From JAHEFU01 sp041395205 (lineage in GTDB: Bacteria > 4484-113 > JAFGCY01), in NCBI GenBank assembly GCA_041395205.1, contig JAWLAZ010000001.1, forward strand, positions 124,001-188,000: a DNA stretch of 64,000 nt, given 5' to 3'. How positions within the stretch are numbered: position 1 is the first letter of the stretch; every line of letters starts with the position of its first letter. The notes under the pieces were generated by a model. That model ran no database searches, had not been told where the DNA came from, and worked only from the letters and a program-made list of their open reading frames with translations. This document shows, piece after piece, positions 45,665-54,120 of this stretch. A program made the position numbers and the translations under genes.

Positions 45665-47863
45665 CTACAGGTCTTCGAAGGCTGGAATGACACCCGTTAT
45701 GCAGATCACCTTACCCTTGTCCGGTGAGGAATTCGACAGCTCGCGAACGAGAAAGTAAGGCACATCATTGACAACCACGAGCTCTGCACCGGTGGATGGC
45801 TGGATCAGCGGCAGGAGCATGGCCTGCTGGAACCACTCAGTTCCGTCAAAGACCGCAGCATTCCAGTGGTTGGCATCATCCAGGAACACGGCAAGCAGCC
45901 CGTCGCGGAAAGGCTCAAGCCGGGCATTGCGGCCATAGCCGCTCGAAGTACCGGGCACAACGGCGATATCCTCAAGATCCCAGCTGGAGCCGTTCTGCCG
46001 GAGCAGGTACAGGTCATCATTCGTGACGTCATAGCTGACGCTGACCCAGCCTCCCGCAGTCATCACCAGATCAGGAGCAATGCCGATGTTGGCACCCTGG
46101 TTATCGGAAATCTGGTTGATGGAATATGGCGCAGGGCCTGCACCGAACAACAGCTCATGCGCCTCATAATCGAAATAGAGGAATTCCATGTTGTTCCCGT
46201 TGGCCTGTATGCACAGTCCCACTGGATAGTCACGGGTGAGTGGCCTGACATTGTCCCTGGTCCAGCTGCCACCGGCAATGGGCCGCGTCTGGGTGTAGGT
46301 CATGTCAGCATACCAGTCCTTGTAGAGAATGGCATAACTGTCATCTGACACGGCGCAGTCGCCATGGTGCCCCGCCGCCGGGACCTGCTTGGTTGGATCA
46401 GATGTGAAGCCGTCGGCAATGAACTCACTGGTCCAGTTGCCTGGGCCTCCGGTACTGGCGTAAAGGTCCAGAGCCACGCTGTCATAAGTGCTGACGATGT
46501 AGTTGCCGTTGCGCTCGGAAATGTCCAGGTAATTCGAGAAGTACTCATCCCCGGCATCAAGCCCGCATGAATCAGCTGACCAGTTGTCAGCAATTCCCTG
46601 TGCGAACACGACGCTCCCACTGTCAAACCACACTGCACTTGCCTCGTTGCCGGTAGCTACCGCACGGATGGGTTCGGTTCCGTTGGCGATCGGGCTGGCT
46701 TGCGTCCAGTCCCAGTAGTTGCCGGTGATTGCCGGCAGGTCGTCCGTCATGCGTCCCCGGGAACTGTTGATGCTGGCGCCGACGACGCGGTAGAAATACA
46801 GGGTGCCGGTTTCCAGGCCGGTGAACGTCGCTGTGCGGTGTCCCGGTGAACTGCGGTACTTTGTGAAGATCACCGGATCAAGGTTGAAGTCCTTCTGGGC
46901 CTTGACATATACGTACCAGCCGTTGGCGGGTTCCGGGCCATAGGTTTCGGTATCCCAGTCCCAGCCAACTATGAGGCTATCCGGGGTGGATTCCACGATC
47001 CGCGGATTCTGCGGTTCGGGCATGTCGATGGTCGGTGCAAACAGGTCAATGTAGTCACTGGGTGCGGACTCGGTGGTGCCGAGTGCCGTCACGTAGTAGT
47101 AGAAGATCACGCCACGGATCCCGGGTGTGTAGTCAAACTCGGGAACTGTCACAGGTTCCGTGTTGAGCTGGATCGGACTGCTCAGATCGGGATAGCGCGA
47201 AAGGAAGACGTTGTAACCCGTGGCGCCCGCAACGGGATCCCAGAGCAGGCCGGTGTTCTCCGGGGTCAGTTCGTCGTAGCGCAGGTTCTGGGGGGTGAGC
47301 ACCGAGATGTCACCGATGCGGTTGAAGGACAGCTTCTGGATGTCAATTGTTGCCGGGCCCGTACGCAGCAGGGCAATGTGCACATTTCCCGAAGCTGAGA
47401 CGTAATGTGCGTGATTGACGGGAATAAAGGTGAAGCTGCCGTTCTGGGTCGTGCTGAACCACTCCCAGCGGTCCTGCTGATAGTTTGCCATGCCTATGTA
47501 GAGAACCGTGCCGGCACCGCTGAGGATGTTGTAGTCAACCTGGATGGAACCCAGCTCCACCTGGTCGAAGCTGCCCATGCCATAGATTGCCCAGGGAGCA
47601 CTGCCATCATTGAGCTTGCAGACGGTGGACACCGCATGGGCCCCGCCTCCGGCCGAGTCGAAGTCACTGCCCGGCACTTCAACACTGTCATCACTGGCAC
47701 TGCGTCCGGGCAGATCGTGTGGTGGCCAGCCCGGCAGAACCTCGCCGGCAGGCACGATTTCCTGCTCCAGGGCTGGCTGTGACTGCCCCGAGGATGCGCA
47801 TGAACCCAGCAGCAGCAGTAGCATCAGGGTCAGGAAGCCATACGGTCTAAGCGGAAGCTTCAT
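45665..47863 (-). CDS. large surface lipoprotein, paralogue of downstream gene
   Basis: A 732-aa protein with the signal MKLPLRPYGFLTLMLLLLLGSC and GAGGA five bases before the ATG. N-domain signatures: IYGMGSFDQVELGSIQVDYN, IGMANYQQDRWEWFSTTQ, HYVSASGNVHIALLRTG. Two Fn3-like units begin TPQNLRYDELTPENTG and EPQNPRIVESTPDSL. The C-terminal 350 residues are propeller-like (IVSTYDSVALDLYASTG, YDVTNDDLYLLRQ). The whole layout repeats that of the downstream gene, so a tandem duplication is likely. Nothing suggests catalysis. Confidence 0.8.
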   Translation of the reverse strand: MKLPLRPYGFLTLMLLLLLGSCASSGQSQPALEQEIVPAGEVLPGWPPHDLPGRSASDDSVEVPGSDFDSAGGGAHAVSTVCKLNDGSAPWAIYGMGSFDQVELGSIQVDYNILSGAGTVLYIGMANYQQDRWEWFSTTQNGSFTFIPVNHAHYVSASGNVHIALLRTGPATIDIQKLSFNRIGDISVLTPQNLRYDELTPENTGLLWDPVAGATGYNVFLSRYPDLSSPIQLNTEPVTVPEFDYTPGIRGVIFYYYVTALGTTESAPSDYIDLFAPTIDMPEPQNPRIVESTPDSLIVGWDWDTETYGPEPANGWYVYVKAQKDFNLDPVIFTKYRSSPGHRTATFTGLETGTLYFYRVVGASINSSRGRMTDDLPAITGNYWDWTQASPIANGTEPIRAVATGNEASAVWFDSGSVVFAQGIADNWSADSCGLDAGDEYFSNYLDISERNGNYIVSTYDSVALDLYASTGGPGNWTSEFIADGFTSDPTKQVPAAGHHGDCAVSDDSYAILYKDWYADMTYTQTRPIAGGSWTRDNVRPLTRDYPVGLCIQANGNNMEFLYFDYEAHELLFGAGPAPYSINQISDNQGANIGIAPDLVMTAGGWVSVSYDVTNDDLYLLRQNGSSWDLEDIAVVPGTSSGYGRNARLEPFRDGLLAVFLDDANHWNAAVFDGTEWFQQAMLLPLIQPSTGAELVVVNDVPYFLVRELSNSSPDKGKVICITGVIPAFEDL

Positions 47864-47886
47864 TGAAATTCCTCATGTGTCAGTCG

Positions 47887-47895
47887 TGTTATAAT
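47887..47895 (+). promoter_or_regulatory. extended -10 promoter of tRNA-Gln
   Basis: TGTTATAAT at 47887-47895 is a perfect extended -10, ending 12 bases before the tRNA. The dnaN promoter carries the same 9-mer. Confidence 0.7.
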
Positions 47896-47907
47896 CATCG
47901 TCCCCAT

Positions 47908-47981
47908 TGGGGAATCGTCTAACGGTAGGACGCCTGACTCTGGATCAGGTAGTCTAGGTTCGAATCCTAGTTCCCCAGCCA
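47908..47981 (+). tRNA. tRNA-Gln (anticodon CUG), CCA encoded
   Basis: The acceptor stem TGGGGAA pairs with TTCCCCA. The D arm is GTC-TAACGGTAG-GAC, the anticodon arm CCTGA-CTCTGGA-TCAGG with anticodon CTG, and the T arm CTAGG-TTCGAAT-CCTAG. The discriminator base is G and CCA is encoded (47979-47981). It reads CAG codons. All stems pair fully, so it appears functional. Confidence 0.96.
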
Positions 47982-48141
47982 TTCCAAAGCATTCATCCCA
48001 ATGGGTGGATCTCAGCCGGCCCCGCCGATACCAATTGTATTAAACCATAAATCACAGCAGCAGGAGCGGCTGTCAGTCAGACTGCTGCGCCTGGCCAGGG
48101 AAATGTGACGGATTGCCCCGGATCAATGCTATAACGATGTT

Positions 48142-48759
48142 ATGGATTCCTTCAAGAGAGCCAGTCCGCGCCAGCAGGACAGGGTTCAGCCCGTACTTGA
48201 CTGCGCTGTCCTGATGATCGAGGAATCAGGCTTTCAGGGCCTGTCGCTGCGCAAGCTGGCCCTGAAGCTGGATTCAACCACCCAGCTCGTCTACACCCTG
48301 TTCGGTGGCAAGCTGGGACTCTTCGAGGAACTGTACCGGGATGGCTACCGGATCATGACCGAGATGTTCCAGGCTGCTCCCAAGTCCCAGAACACACTGA
48401 TGTATCTCAGCACGCTCTGCTGGAAGTACCGGGAGTTCGCGCTGAACTACCCCGTGCATTTCGCCCTGATGTTCAGCCGGCCGGTTCCGGAATTCCAGCC
48501 GCCGGATGTGGGACTGCTGCGCCAGCAGGAGCCTGTCAGGATCATGCTCGAGGTGGTGCGTCTGGCGCAGCGGAGTGGGATGTTCCAGGGGATCACTGCT
48601 GAGCATGCCGTGGAACAGCTGCTGATTACGGTGCATGGCGCGGTCAAGCTCGAGCTCGGCGGTTTCTATGGCGACCAGGCCGAGGCTGCGGAAAGCTTCG
48701 GGCGCGCACTGCGCATCGTGGCCAACGGCATGCATGCCGCAGGTACGCGCCGCGCCTGA
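48142..48759 (+). CDS. TetR-family transcriptional regulator
   Basis: A 205-aa protein. The N-terminal helix-turn-helix lies at about residues 16-60, with VLDCAVLMIEESGFQGLSLR, LALKLDSTTQLVYTLFGGKL and GLFEELYRDGY. The helical ligand-binding domain is of the WHG type, with FALNYPVHFALMFSRPVPEF, and ends HGAVKLELGGFYGD. It probably represses a nearby or distant gene, and the target is not clear. TATAAC ends exactly six bases before the ATG, so the mRNA is leaderless. The gap before it (47982-48141) shows nothing else. Confidence 0.85.
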   Translation: MDSFKRASPRQQDRVQPVLDCAVLMIEESGFQGLSLRKLALKLDSTTQLVYTLFGGKLGLFEELYRDGYRIMTEMFQAAPKSQNTLMYLSTLCWKYREFALNYPVHFALMFSRPVPEFQPPDVGLLRQQEPVRIMLEVVRLAQRSGMFQGITAEHAVEQLLITVHGAVKLELGGFYGDQAEAAESFGRALRIVANGMHAAGTRRA

Positions 48760-48937
48760 GCCATGGAACTGTTTCCCTCGGAACGCAGGCAACTGATCAC
48801 CAGCCAGATCCGCTCCTTGCCCTACAATCTTCTGCAGCGGGATTGGCCTGAGCATAGCTGCCTGATTGCTTGCAATGATTCGATCTGCATTTCCTTCATA
48901 GGCCGTACTCCAAGGGCGGGAGTCAGTCAGGAGCGTT

Positions 48938-48959
48938 CAGGCCATCCCTGCGTTTTTTT
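48938..48959 (+). terminator. weak terminator after the TetR gene
   Basis: CAGG (48938-48941) and CCTG (48947-48950) form a short stem followed by CG and seven T. The stem is short, so the call rests mainly on the T-tract. It lies just before the promoter of the large cohesin-like lipoprotein. Confidence 0.35.
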
Positions 48960-48982
48960 GTCCTGCGGGATAAAATAAGGCT

Positions 48983-51900
48983 GTGATGACAAACAATGCC
49001 CGCCGATCCATCGCCAGCCTGCTCGCCACAATTCTGCTCCTCCTGTGCGTTTCCTGTGGCAGTGGCAGCTCTCCAGTTTCCGAAGTCCAGGCACTGGAGC
49101 TGCAGCGCATTCCCACGATGCTTGACAATGCTGGTTTCAACGGCGAACTGCGCCTGCAGCAGCATCGGAGCGAAAACGGTCTGGAGCTGGATCTGCTGAT
49201 CAGCAATGCCGTTGAACTCCACAGCCTGGCGGTGGAAATCAGCTACGATCCGCAGGTCTGGCAGCTTGCCAGCGCGGAATCAAGCGGATTGCTGGGTGGG
49301 CCCGCACAGCTGATTGATCACAGTCTGGAAGTGCGGCCGGGACTGCTGGCGCATGGGCAGGTGCTGCTTCACCCTGAATCAGCAGGGGGCTTCACGGGCA
49401 GTGGTTGCATTGCGCATTTCAGGCTGGCGCAACGGACGGATCAAGTGGAACGGACAGCCGCGCGCATCAATGCGGATGTGCAGGCTGTGGAGTGGGACGA
49501 AGGCAACTGGAGCCTGAGCTGGAACTATGCCAACACCGGCGACTACGACCAGAACAGTGAGGTCAACATTGCGGACCTGACTCCGATCGGCATCCATTTC
49601 GGCGAGAGTGTAGCCGATCCCATGTCGGCTCAGGCCATCATTGATGGCGATGGCAACACGGAAATCAACATTGCCGACATCACACCGATCGGAGTGAACT
49701 ACGGCAGCAGCCTGTCCGGCTACAGAATCTGGGAACTGGCAGCCCCGCCGGACTGGCTCGGTGTTGACGATACCCCGCTGCTGGCGGATGTGGCATTCGC
49801 TGAAGCCACTGGCCTGCCTGCCCAGGACCTGCTGCACTTCAGTTACAGCTATGCCGCTGACCCCGGCTATCGCTGGCTGCGCCTGGCCCCTTACAATGCT
49901 GATGAGACCGGTACTCCGACCGATTACATCTTCACCTACCCTTCCATCCAGCCGCTGCTGGCCCTGGAGGATTCCGGTTCGCTGGCAGGTAGCGGCAGTG
50001 AAGCCGACCCCTACCGTCCCAGCCTGCCGGCCAGCATTGCCCTGAGCCTGCTGCTGCCTGATGATACGGATGTCAGCAGCGACCCGCTGACGGAATACCT
50101 GGTCAGTGGAGCCGCCGGCGCGACGATCAGTGGCAACATGCTGGAGCTTGATCCGAGCGCTGCCGGCAGCTATCAGCTGACGGCCAGCCACGATGGAGTC
50201 CCCTCGCGGCCCTATGCCCTCCACTTCCACGTCAATGAGCCGCCGCAGGCCCTGCTCAGTGCCGATCCCGCCAGCGGCCATGTGCCGTTCAATGCCCTGC
50301 TGGATGCCAGTGCCAGCAGCGATCCCGATGGTGAGATCGTGCTCGTCGAATGGGACTTCGAGAATGACGGGATCTTTGATCGTGATACCGGTACAACGCT
50401 CACGACCCTGCACCGCTATGACTCCGTCGGTGACTACGAGGCCGTGGTGCGCCTCACGGATGACAGTGGTGCCGTCAGTGTCAGTGCCCCGCTCACGATC
50501 ACGGTTGAACCTCCCAACCAGGCGCCACAGGCGTTGTTCTCGGCTGATCCGATCAGTGGCAACACGCCGCTTCCGGTCAGCTTCGATGCCTCCGCCAGCA
50601 ATGATCCGGATGGCAGCATCGTCAGCTTTGACTGGGATTTTGACAACGATGGCACATATGAGATATCGGAAGCAAGCGACCCCGGAGCCCAGCATACCTA
50701 TACGGTCCCCGGTGACTATGAGGTCGTGCTGCGGGTCCGGGATGACGACGGCGCACTTGCCTTCTCCGCGGTGCAGCACATCAATGTGGGTGGCAACTTC
50801 CCGCCGCTGCCGGTGCTGCGCGTGGTGCCCGGGGCTGGCCCCTCCCCGCTGCTGGTGGAGCTGGATGCCACTGAGTCCACGGATCCGGACGGCAGCATCG
50901 TGCTCGTGGAGTGGGACTTCAGCGGGGACGGTGAGTATGACCAGAGCGGCACCCAGCTGACCGCCAGTAATGTCTACACCGGCGATGGCACCTTCCATCC
51001 CGTGGTGCGTCTGACTGACAACAACGGTGGCGTGGCCGTCAGTGAGCCGGCCACCGTGACCGTCGGTACCGAGGCCGGCAGTCCTCCCGTGGCCTTGCTC
51101 AGCGGCAGTCCGCTTTCAGGTGCACCACCGCTGCTGGTCAGCCTGGATGGCAGTGCGAGTTCCGATCCCGACAATGACATCGTGCTGATTGAATTCGACT
51201 TCGAGAATGACGGCATCTGGGATGTGAGCAGCACGGATGACTTCACTACCCAGCATGAATATGCCGCGGAGGGAAACCATGAAGCCGTGCTGCGCCTGAC
51301 TGACAGCTACGGGTTCCGGGATACCAGCGAGCCGCTGGCAATCTCCGTCAGCAGCGGCCAGCCACCGGAGGCCTTCTACACGGCCGCAAGCTACAGCGGC
51401 ACAGCTCCCTTTGACGTCGTGGCGAGTGCCGCTGGCAGCACGGATCCGGATGGGCCGGTCGCCCTCTACGAATGGGATCCTGACGATGATGGAATCTATG
51501 AGTATGCCAGCACTGAACCGGCTGCGCAGTTCAGCCTGATCAGCAGCGGACAGTACACGATCAGCCTGCGGGTCACGGATGACGACGGCATGACGGACAC
51601 ATACAGCCGGGACTTCACGGTCTCCCCGGCGACGCTGGGCTGGCAGGACTGGAACACCGGCATCGTCAACCCCCAGAACGCCATGCTGCGCACCGTCGGG
51701 GGCCGCGCCTCAGTGGCCTGGCAGGCCAGCGGCAGCACTGTCTATTTCAAGCGCAGTGCGGATGCCGATGGTCACAACTGGCCAGTTACCGGCATGCTCG
51801 TGGATGCCGACCTGAATGGCTACCCGGATGGCAGCATGCGTCTGCTGGACTTCTCGGTCAGCGGCGGGGTGCCCCTGCTGCTGAGCCTCAAGGGCACGGC

Positions 51901-52720
51901 TGCCCAGGCGGATCACGACATGTTCGTGCTCCGGGGCCTGAACTCTGACGGTTCTGATTTCGCCCTGCCGCAGAAGATTGTTTCCGGCCCGGTGTTCAGG
52001 GTTGATCGGGACAACCGGGGCCTGCCGCTGCTGGCGGACTACAGTGGCCTGCCGGGAGTGAGCTATGGCTCTGACCAGAGCGGGGCCTGGCATCACATCC
52101 GGGCGCTGGACAGCACCGGGTCCGCCTGGCAGGCCAGCCCGGTGGCGATCTCCGGCTCCCTGGCTCCGGACCTGCCACTCAGTACCCAGCTGCAGGATCC
52201 TGCGGGCGGTGCCTTGCTGGTCTACCATGAAGGTGGCATGATAGTTGCCAATCGCGACCCCGATGGCAACGGCCAGGACTGGAATGGATCGGAGGATCTG
52301 CTTGCTGCGCCGGACGTGCTGCGGCTGCAGTCGCTCAGTACCTCTGACAGCGTGCTGCTGGTCTACACCGTGCTTGAGGCAGCGGGACAGTACAGTGTCC
52401 ATGCCAGTCATGCCCGTTCACCGCTGTTCAGTGACTGGACCACACCGGTGGAAATCGTGCAGGTCAGCAGTCTGCAGGCGGATGCCCAGCTGCTGCTTGA
52501 CAATGGCAAGCCCGTGCTGCTGTTCACCGGCAATCCCGGTACGGAAGGCGGCGTACATTACATGCGCAGCCACGACGCGCGGGGCAGCGCCTGGAGCCAG
52601 ACCCTGCGGATCAGCAGCCAGAGTGGCGGTGAGCTGCGCGGAGCGGCAATTGTCAACGGACGCCTGGCAGCAATTCACCTGCGCAGCACCGGCAACCTGC
52701 GCCTGCTCAGCAGGGAGTAG
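48983..52720 (+). CDS. very large surface lipoprotein: cohesin-like, dockerin-like, five PKD, propeller-like C-terminus
   Basis: A 1245-aa protein. It may start at GTG 48983, as TAAAAT ends six bases before it, or at the ATG three bases later. The signal ends LLLLCVSC. Residues about 40-160 look like a cohesin or bacterial Ig-type domain (LDLLISNAVELHSLAVEISYDP). Residues about 190-245 contain two calcium-loop repeats like a type I dockerin (GDYDQNSEVNIADLTPIGIH and IDGDGNTEINIADITPIGVN). Five PKD domains follow (from about 417, 511, 605, 700 and 792). The last 365 residues form propeller-like repeats. It is one of six giant lipoproteins in this region. Confidence 0.82.
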   Translation: MMTNNARRSIASLLATILLLLCVSCGSGSSPVSEVQALELQRIPTMLDNAGFNGELRLQQHRSENGLELDLLISNAVELHSLAVEISYDPQVWQLASAESSGLLGGPAQLIDHSLEVRPGLLAHGQVLLHPESAGGFTGSGCIAHFRLAQRTDQVERTAARINADVQAVEWDEGNWSLSWNYANTGDYDQNSEVNIADLTPIGIHFGESVADPMSAQAIIDGDGNTEINIADITPIGVNYGSSLSGYRIWELAAPPDWLGVDDTPLLADVAFAEATGLPAQDLLHFSYSYAADPGYRWLRLAPYNADETGTPTDYIFTYPSIQPLLALEDSGSLAGSGSEADPYRPSLPASIALSLLLPDDTDVSSDPLTEYLVSGAAGATISGNMLELDPSAAGSYQLTASHDGVPSRPYALHFHVNEPPQALLSADPASGHVPFNALLDASASSDPDGEIVLVEWDFENDGIFDRDTGTTLTTLHRYDSVGDYEAVVRLTDDSGAVSVSAPLTITVEPPNQAPQALFSADPISGNTPLPVSFDASASNDPDGSIVSFDWDFDNDGTYEISEASDPGAQHTYTVPGDYEVVLRVRDDDGALAFSAVQHINVGGNFPPLPVLRVVPGAGPSPLLVELDATESTDPDGSIVLVEWDFSGDGEYDQSGTQLTASNVYTGDGTFHPVVRLTDNNGGVAVSEPATVTVGTEAGSPPVALLSGSPLSGAPPLLVSLDGSASSDPDNDIVLIEFDFENDGIWDVSSTDDFTTQHEYAAEGNHEAVLRLTDSYGFRDTSEPLAISVSSGQPPEAFYTAASYSGTAPFDVVASAAGSTDPDGPVALYEWDPDDDGIYEYASTEPAAQFSLISSGQYTISLRVTDDDGMTDTYSRDFTVSPATLGWQDWNTGIVNPQNAMLRTVGGRASVAWQASGSTVYFKRSADADGHNWPVTGMLVDADLNGYPDGSMRLLDFSVSGGVPLLLSLKGTAAQADHDMFVLRGLNSDGSDFALPQKIVSGPVFRVDRDNRGLPLLADYSGLPGVSYGSDQSGAWHHIRALDSTGSAWQASPVAISGSLAPDLPLSTQLQDPAGGALLVYHEGGMIVANRDPDGNGQDWNGSEDLLAAPDVLRLQSLSTSDSVLLVYTVLEAAGQYSVHASHARSPLFSDWTTPVEIVQVSSLQADAQLLLDNGKPVLLFTGNPGTEGGVHYMRSHDARGSAWSQTLRISSQSGGELRGAAIVNGRLAAIHLRSTGNLRLLSRE

Positions 52721-52874
52721 CGCTTGGGTTCCCGCGGTCGGAGGAGGCCCCCGGGCACATTTTGCCTGTCGGAGTCAGGCGGACGGCGGCCTTGAGAATG
52801 TTGGCGAGTTGAGGATAAAACCCGCCGCTAAGCTGTTGAAAAAGAAGTCACATTAAATTTCCAATTATTTTTTC

Positions 52875-52922
52875 TTGAATATTTATTCAAAATTTGAAAT
52901 TTTGCTCGAAGCACCCTAGAAT
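52875..52922 (+). promoter_or_regulatory. promoter with overlapping palindromes, upstream of the peptide cassettes
   Basis: TTGAAA (52894-52899), a 17-bp spacer and TAGAAT (52917-52922) make a good sigma-70 promoter. The -35 box lies inside the palindrome CAAAATT-TGA-AATTTTG (52888-52904). A second palindrome, TTGAATA-TT-TATTCAA (52875-52890), overlaps it. Such overlap suggests a repressor operator. The surrounding AT-rich block stands out in the GC-rich region. The rest of the gap 52721-53019 shows no gene. Confidence 0.65.
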
Positions 52923-53019
52923 CTGTGCAGGAGCAAAATCTTGCGCTCCCCTCGTGATTCATCCCCAGCAACCCACCTTTGCGCGGATGAACACGCACAT
53001 AGATCGGAGGAATACAAAC

Positions 53020-53349
53020 ATGAGACTGTTCACCATCGTAATTGCGGCCCTGCTTGCCATTGCCCTCAGTGCCTGCTCCGGCAGTGCTACCCTGCAGAAC
53101 GCTCCTGACAGCCGGTCAGCCAGCGGCATGGCCTTCGAACAGGTCTGGAACGCCCATGCGACTGAGTTCAACTTCGATCCCGCTGACTACGGCAAGACGC
53201 TGGGTGAACTTTACAAGGGTAACGACTTTGATGCCGACATGGATCGCATGGAGGAAGTGATTGCCGCGAGCTTCCTCGTCTCACGCAACCAGGTGCAGGG
53301 AGAATCCACCATGGGCTTCGTGCACTTTGATGACGAAGTCGTCGACTAA
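53020..53349 (+). CDS. small lipoprotein, cassette copy A
   Basis: A 109-aa protein starting at ATG 53020 with GGAGG nine bases upstream. The signal MRLFTIVIAALLAIALSAC ends in lipobox LSAC. The mature part is acidic, with AFEQVWNAHATEFNFDPADY, YKGNDFDADMDRMEEVIAAS and the C-terminus GESTMGFVHFDDEVVD. Copy B, 579 bp downstream, has the same length and almost the same last 16 residues (14 of 16). It has no cysteine beyond the lipid-anchored one. The function is unknown. It is the first gene of a two-gene cassette followed by a 43-aa peptide gene. Confidence 0.8.
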   Translation: MRLFTIVIAALLAIALSACSGSATLQNAPDSRSASGMAFEQVWNAHATEFNFDPADYGKTLGELYKGNDFDADMDRMEEVIAASFLVSRNQVQGESTMGFVHFDDEVVD

Positions 53350-53408
53350 GCAGCAGTATCCGCAACTCCGTCGCATGACGGAACCAGCATAACCAGGAGA
53401 ATTCTCAA

Positions 53409-53540
53409 ATGAGCAACAACAACTACGAGATCGACAACCAGACCATCAGCCTCCCGGCCGGCGCCCACGGCGTGCTGAGCACCTGCCTGACTGACAGCAA
53501 CCCGGACTATGTCTGGTTTGACTGCGAGAACGAACTCTAG
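53409..53540 (+). CDS. 43-aa two-cysteine peptide, cassette copy A
   Basis: A short gene with AGGAG eight bases before its ATG, too short for ordinary ORF calling. It encodes MSNNNYEIDNQTISLPAGA followed by HGVLSTCLTDSNPDYVWFDC and ends ENEL, with Cys at positions 26 and 39. There is no signal peptide or membrane helix. Copy B, 580 bp downstream, has 38 of 43 identical residues. Of 17 base changes between the copies, 12 are silent, which shows that the protein sequence is maintained. It could be a precursor or secreted peptide, but no maturation enzyme is adjacent. Confidence 0.78.
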   Translation: MSNNNYEIDNQTISLPAGAHGVLSTCLTDSNPDYVWFDCENEL

Positions 53541-53598
53541 GATTCCGCAGACAGCGGAAACCCTTATCACAACCATCAGCATTCACAGGAGATTCAAA

Positions 53599-53928
53599 AT
53601 GAACAAGATTGCCATCATCATCGCCGCCTTCGTCCTTTCCATTCTCGCTTCCTGCTCCGGCCAGAACGGCAGTGAGCTGCTGCCCGAGCGCAACACCGCC
53701 GAAGTCAACTCGATCATCGATGTCTGGAATGCCTACGCCCCGCAGTACAACTTCGGCCCGGCCTACTCCCAGCAGACCCTTGGCCAGATCTACTACGGCA
53801 ACGATTTCGAGACTGACATGAACAGCATGGAGCAGATCCTCGCCGCCCACTACGGCAAGTCCGCCGACGAAGTGAACGGAGAATCCGCGATGGGATTCGT
53901 GCACTTTGATGACGAGGTTGTCGACTGA
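53599..53928 (+). CDS. small lipoprotein, cassette copy B
   Basis: A 109-aa protein with the signal MNKIAIIIAAFVLSILASC, lipobox LASC, and AGGAG eight bases before the ATG. The body, with VNSIIDVWNAYAPQYNFGPA and IYYGNDFETDMNSMEQILAA, matches copy A in pattern (VWNA...FNF/YNF, Y-x-GNDF-x-x-DM, GES-x-MGFVHFDDEVVD). The start and middle have diverged more than the tail. The acidic C-terminal motif must be important. The gene sits between peptide copy A, 58 bp upstream, and peptide copy B, 60 bp downstream, so all four genes probably lie on one transcript. Confidence 0.8.
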   Translation: MNKIAIIIAAFVLSILASCSGQNGSELLPERNTAEVNSIIDVWNAYAPQYNFGPAYSQQTLGQIYYGNDFETDMNSMEQILAAHYGKSADEVNGESAMGFVHFDDEVVD

Positions 53929-53988
53929 TCGGCAGGCCGCCGACGTCCTGATATCACAGCCCGCGTGGCACAACAAGGAGAAGCTAGC

Positions 53989-54120
53989 ATGAACAGCAAC
54001 AACTTCGAGATCGATAACCAGACCATCAGCCTTCCCGCCGGTACCCATGGCGTGCTGAGCACCTGCCTGACCGACAGCAGCCCTGATTACGTCTGGTTCG
54101 ACTGCGAGAACGAGCTTTAG
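53989..54120 (+). CDS. 43-aa two-cysteine peptide, cassette copy B
   Basis: It encodes MNSNNFEIDNQTISLPAGT followed by HGVLSTCLTDSSPDYVWFDC and ENEL, with AAGGAG nine bases before the ATG. It differs from copy A at positions 2, 3, 6, 19 and 31 only. The two cysteines, the acidic tail and the aromatic YVWFD core are unchanged. The ending YVWFDCENEL is loosely like FVHFDDEVVD at the end of the partner lipoproteins. After its stop codon the gap 54121-54341 contains short GC-rich hairpins but no T-tract and no further copy. Confidence 0.78.
   Translation: MNSNNFEIDNQTISLPAGTHGVLSTCLTDSSPDYVWFDCENEL

Noticed and set aside
48763..48978. 71-aa frame after the TetR gene
   Set aside because: It has no ribosome binding site and no recognisable features, and it runs through a T-tract and the next gene's promoter.
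53409..54120. 43-aa peptides as a known class of modified peptide (lanthipeptide, graspetide)
   Set aside because: Cys, Thr, Ser and acidic residues are present, but no modifying enzyme or exporter is adjacent. The ATP-grasp gene at 16013 is 36 kb away. The class cannot be claimed.
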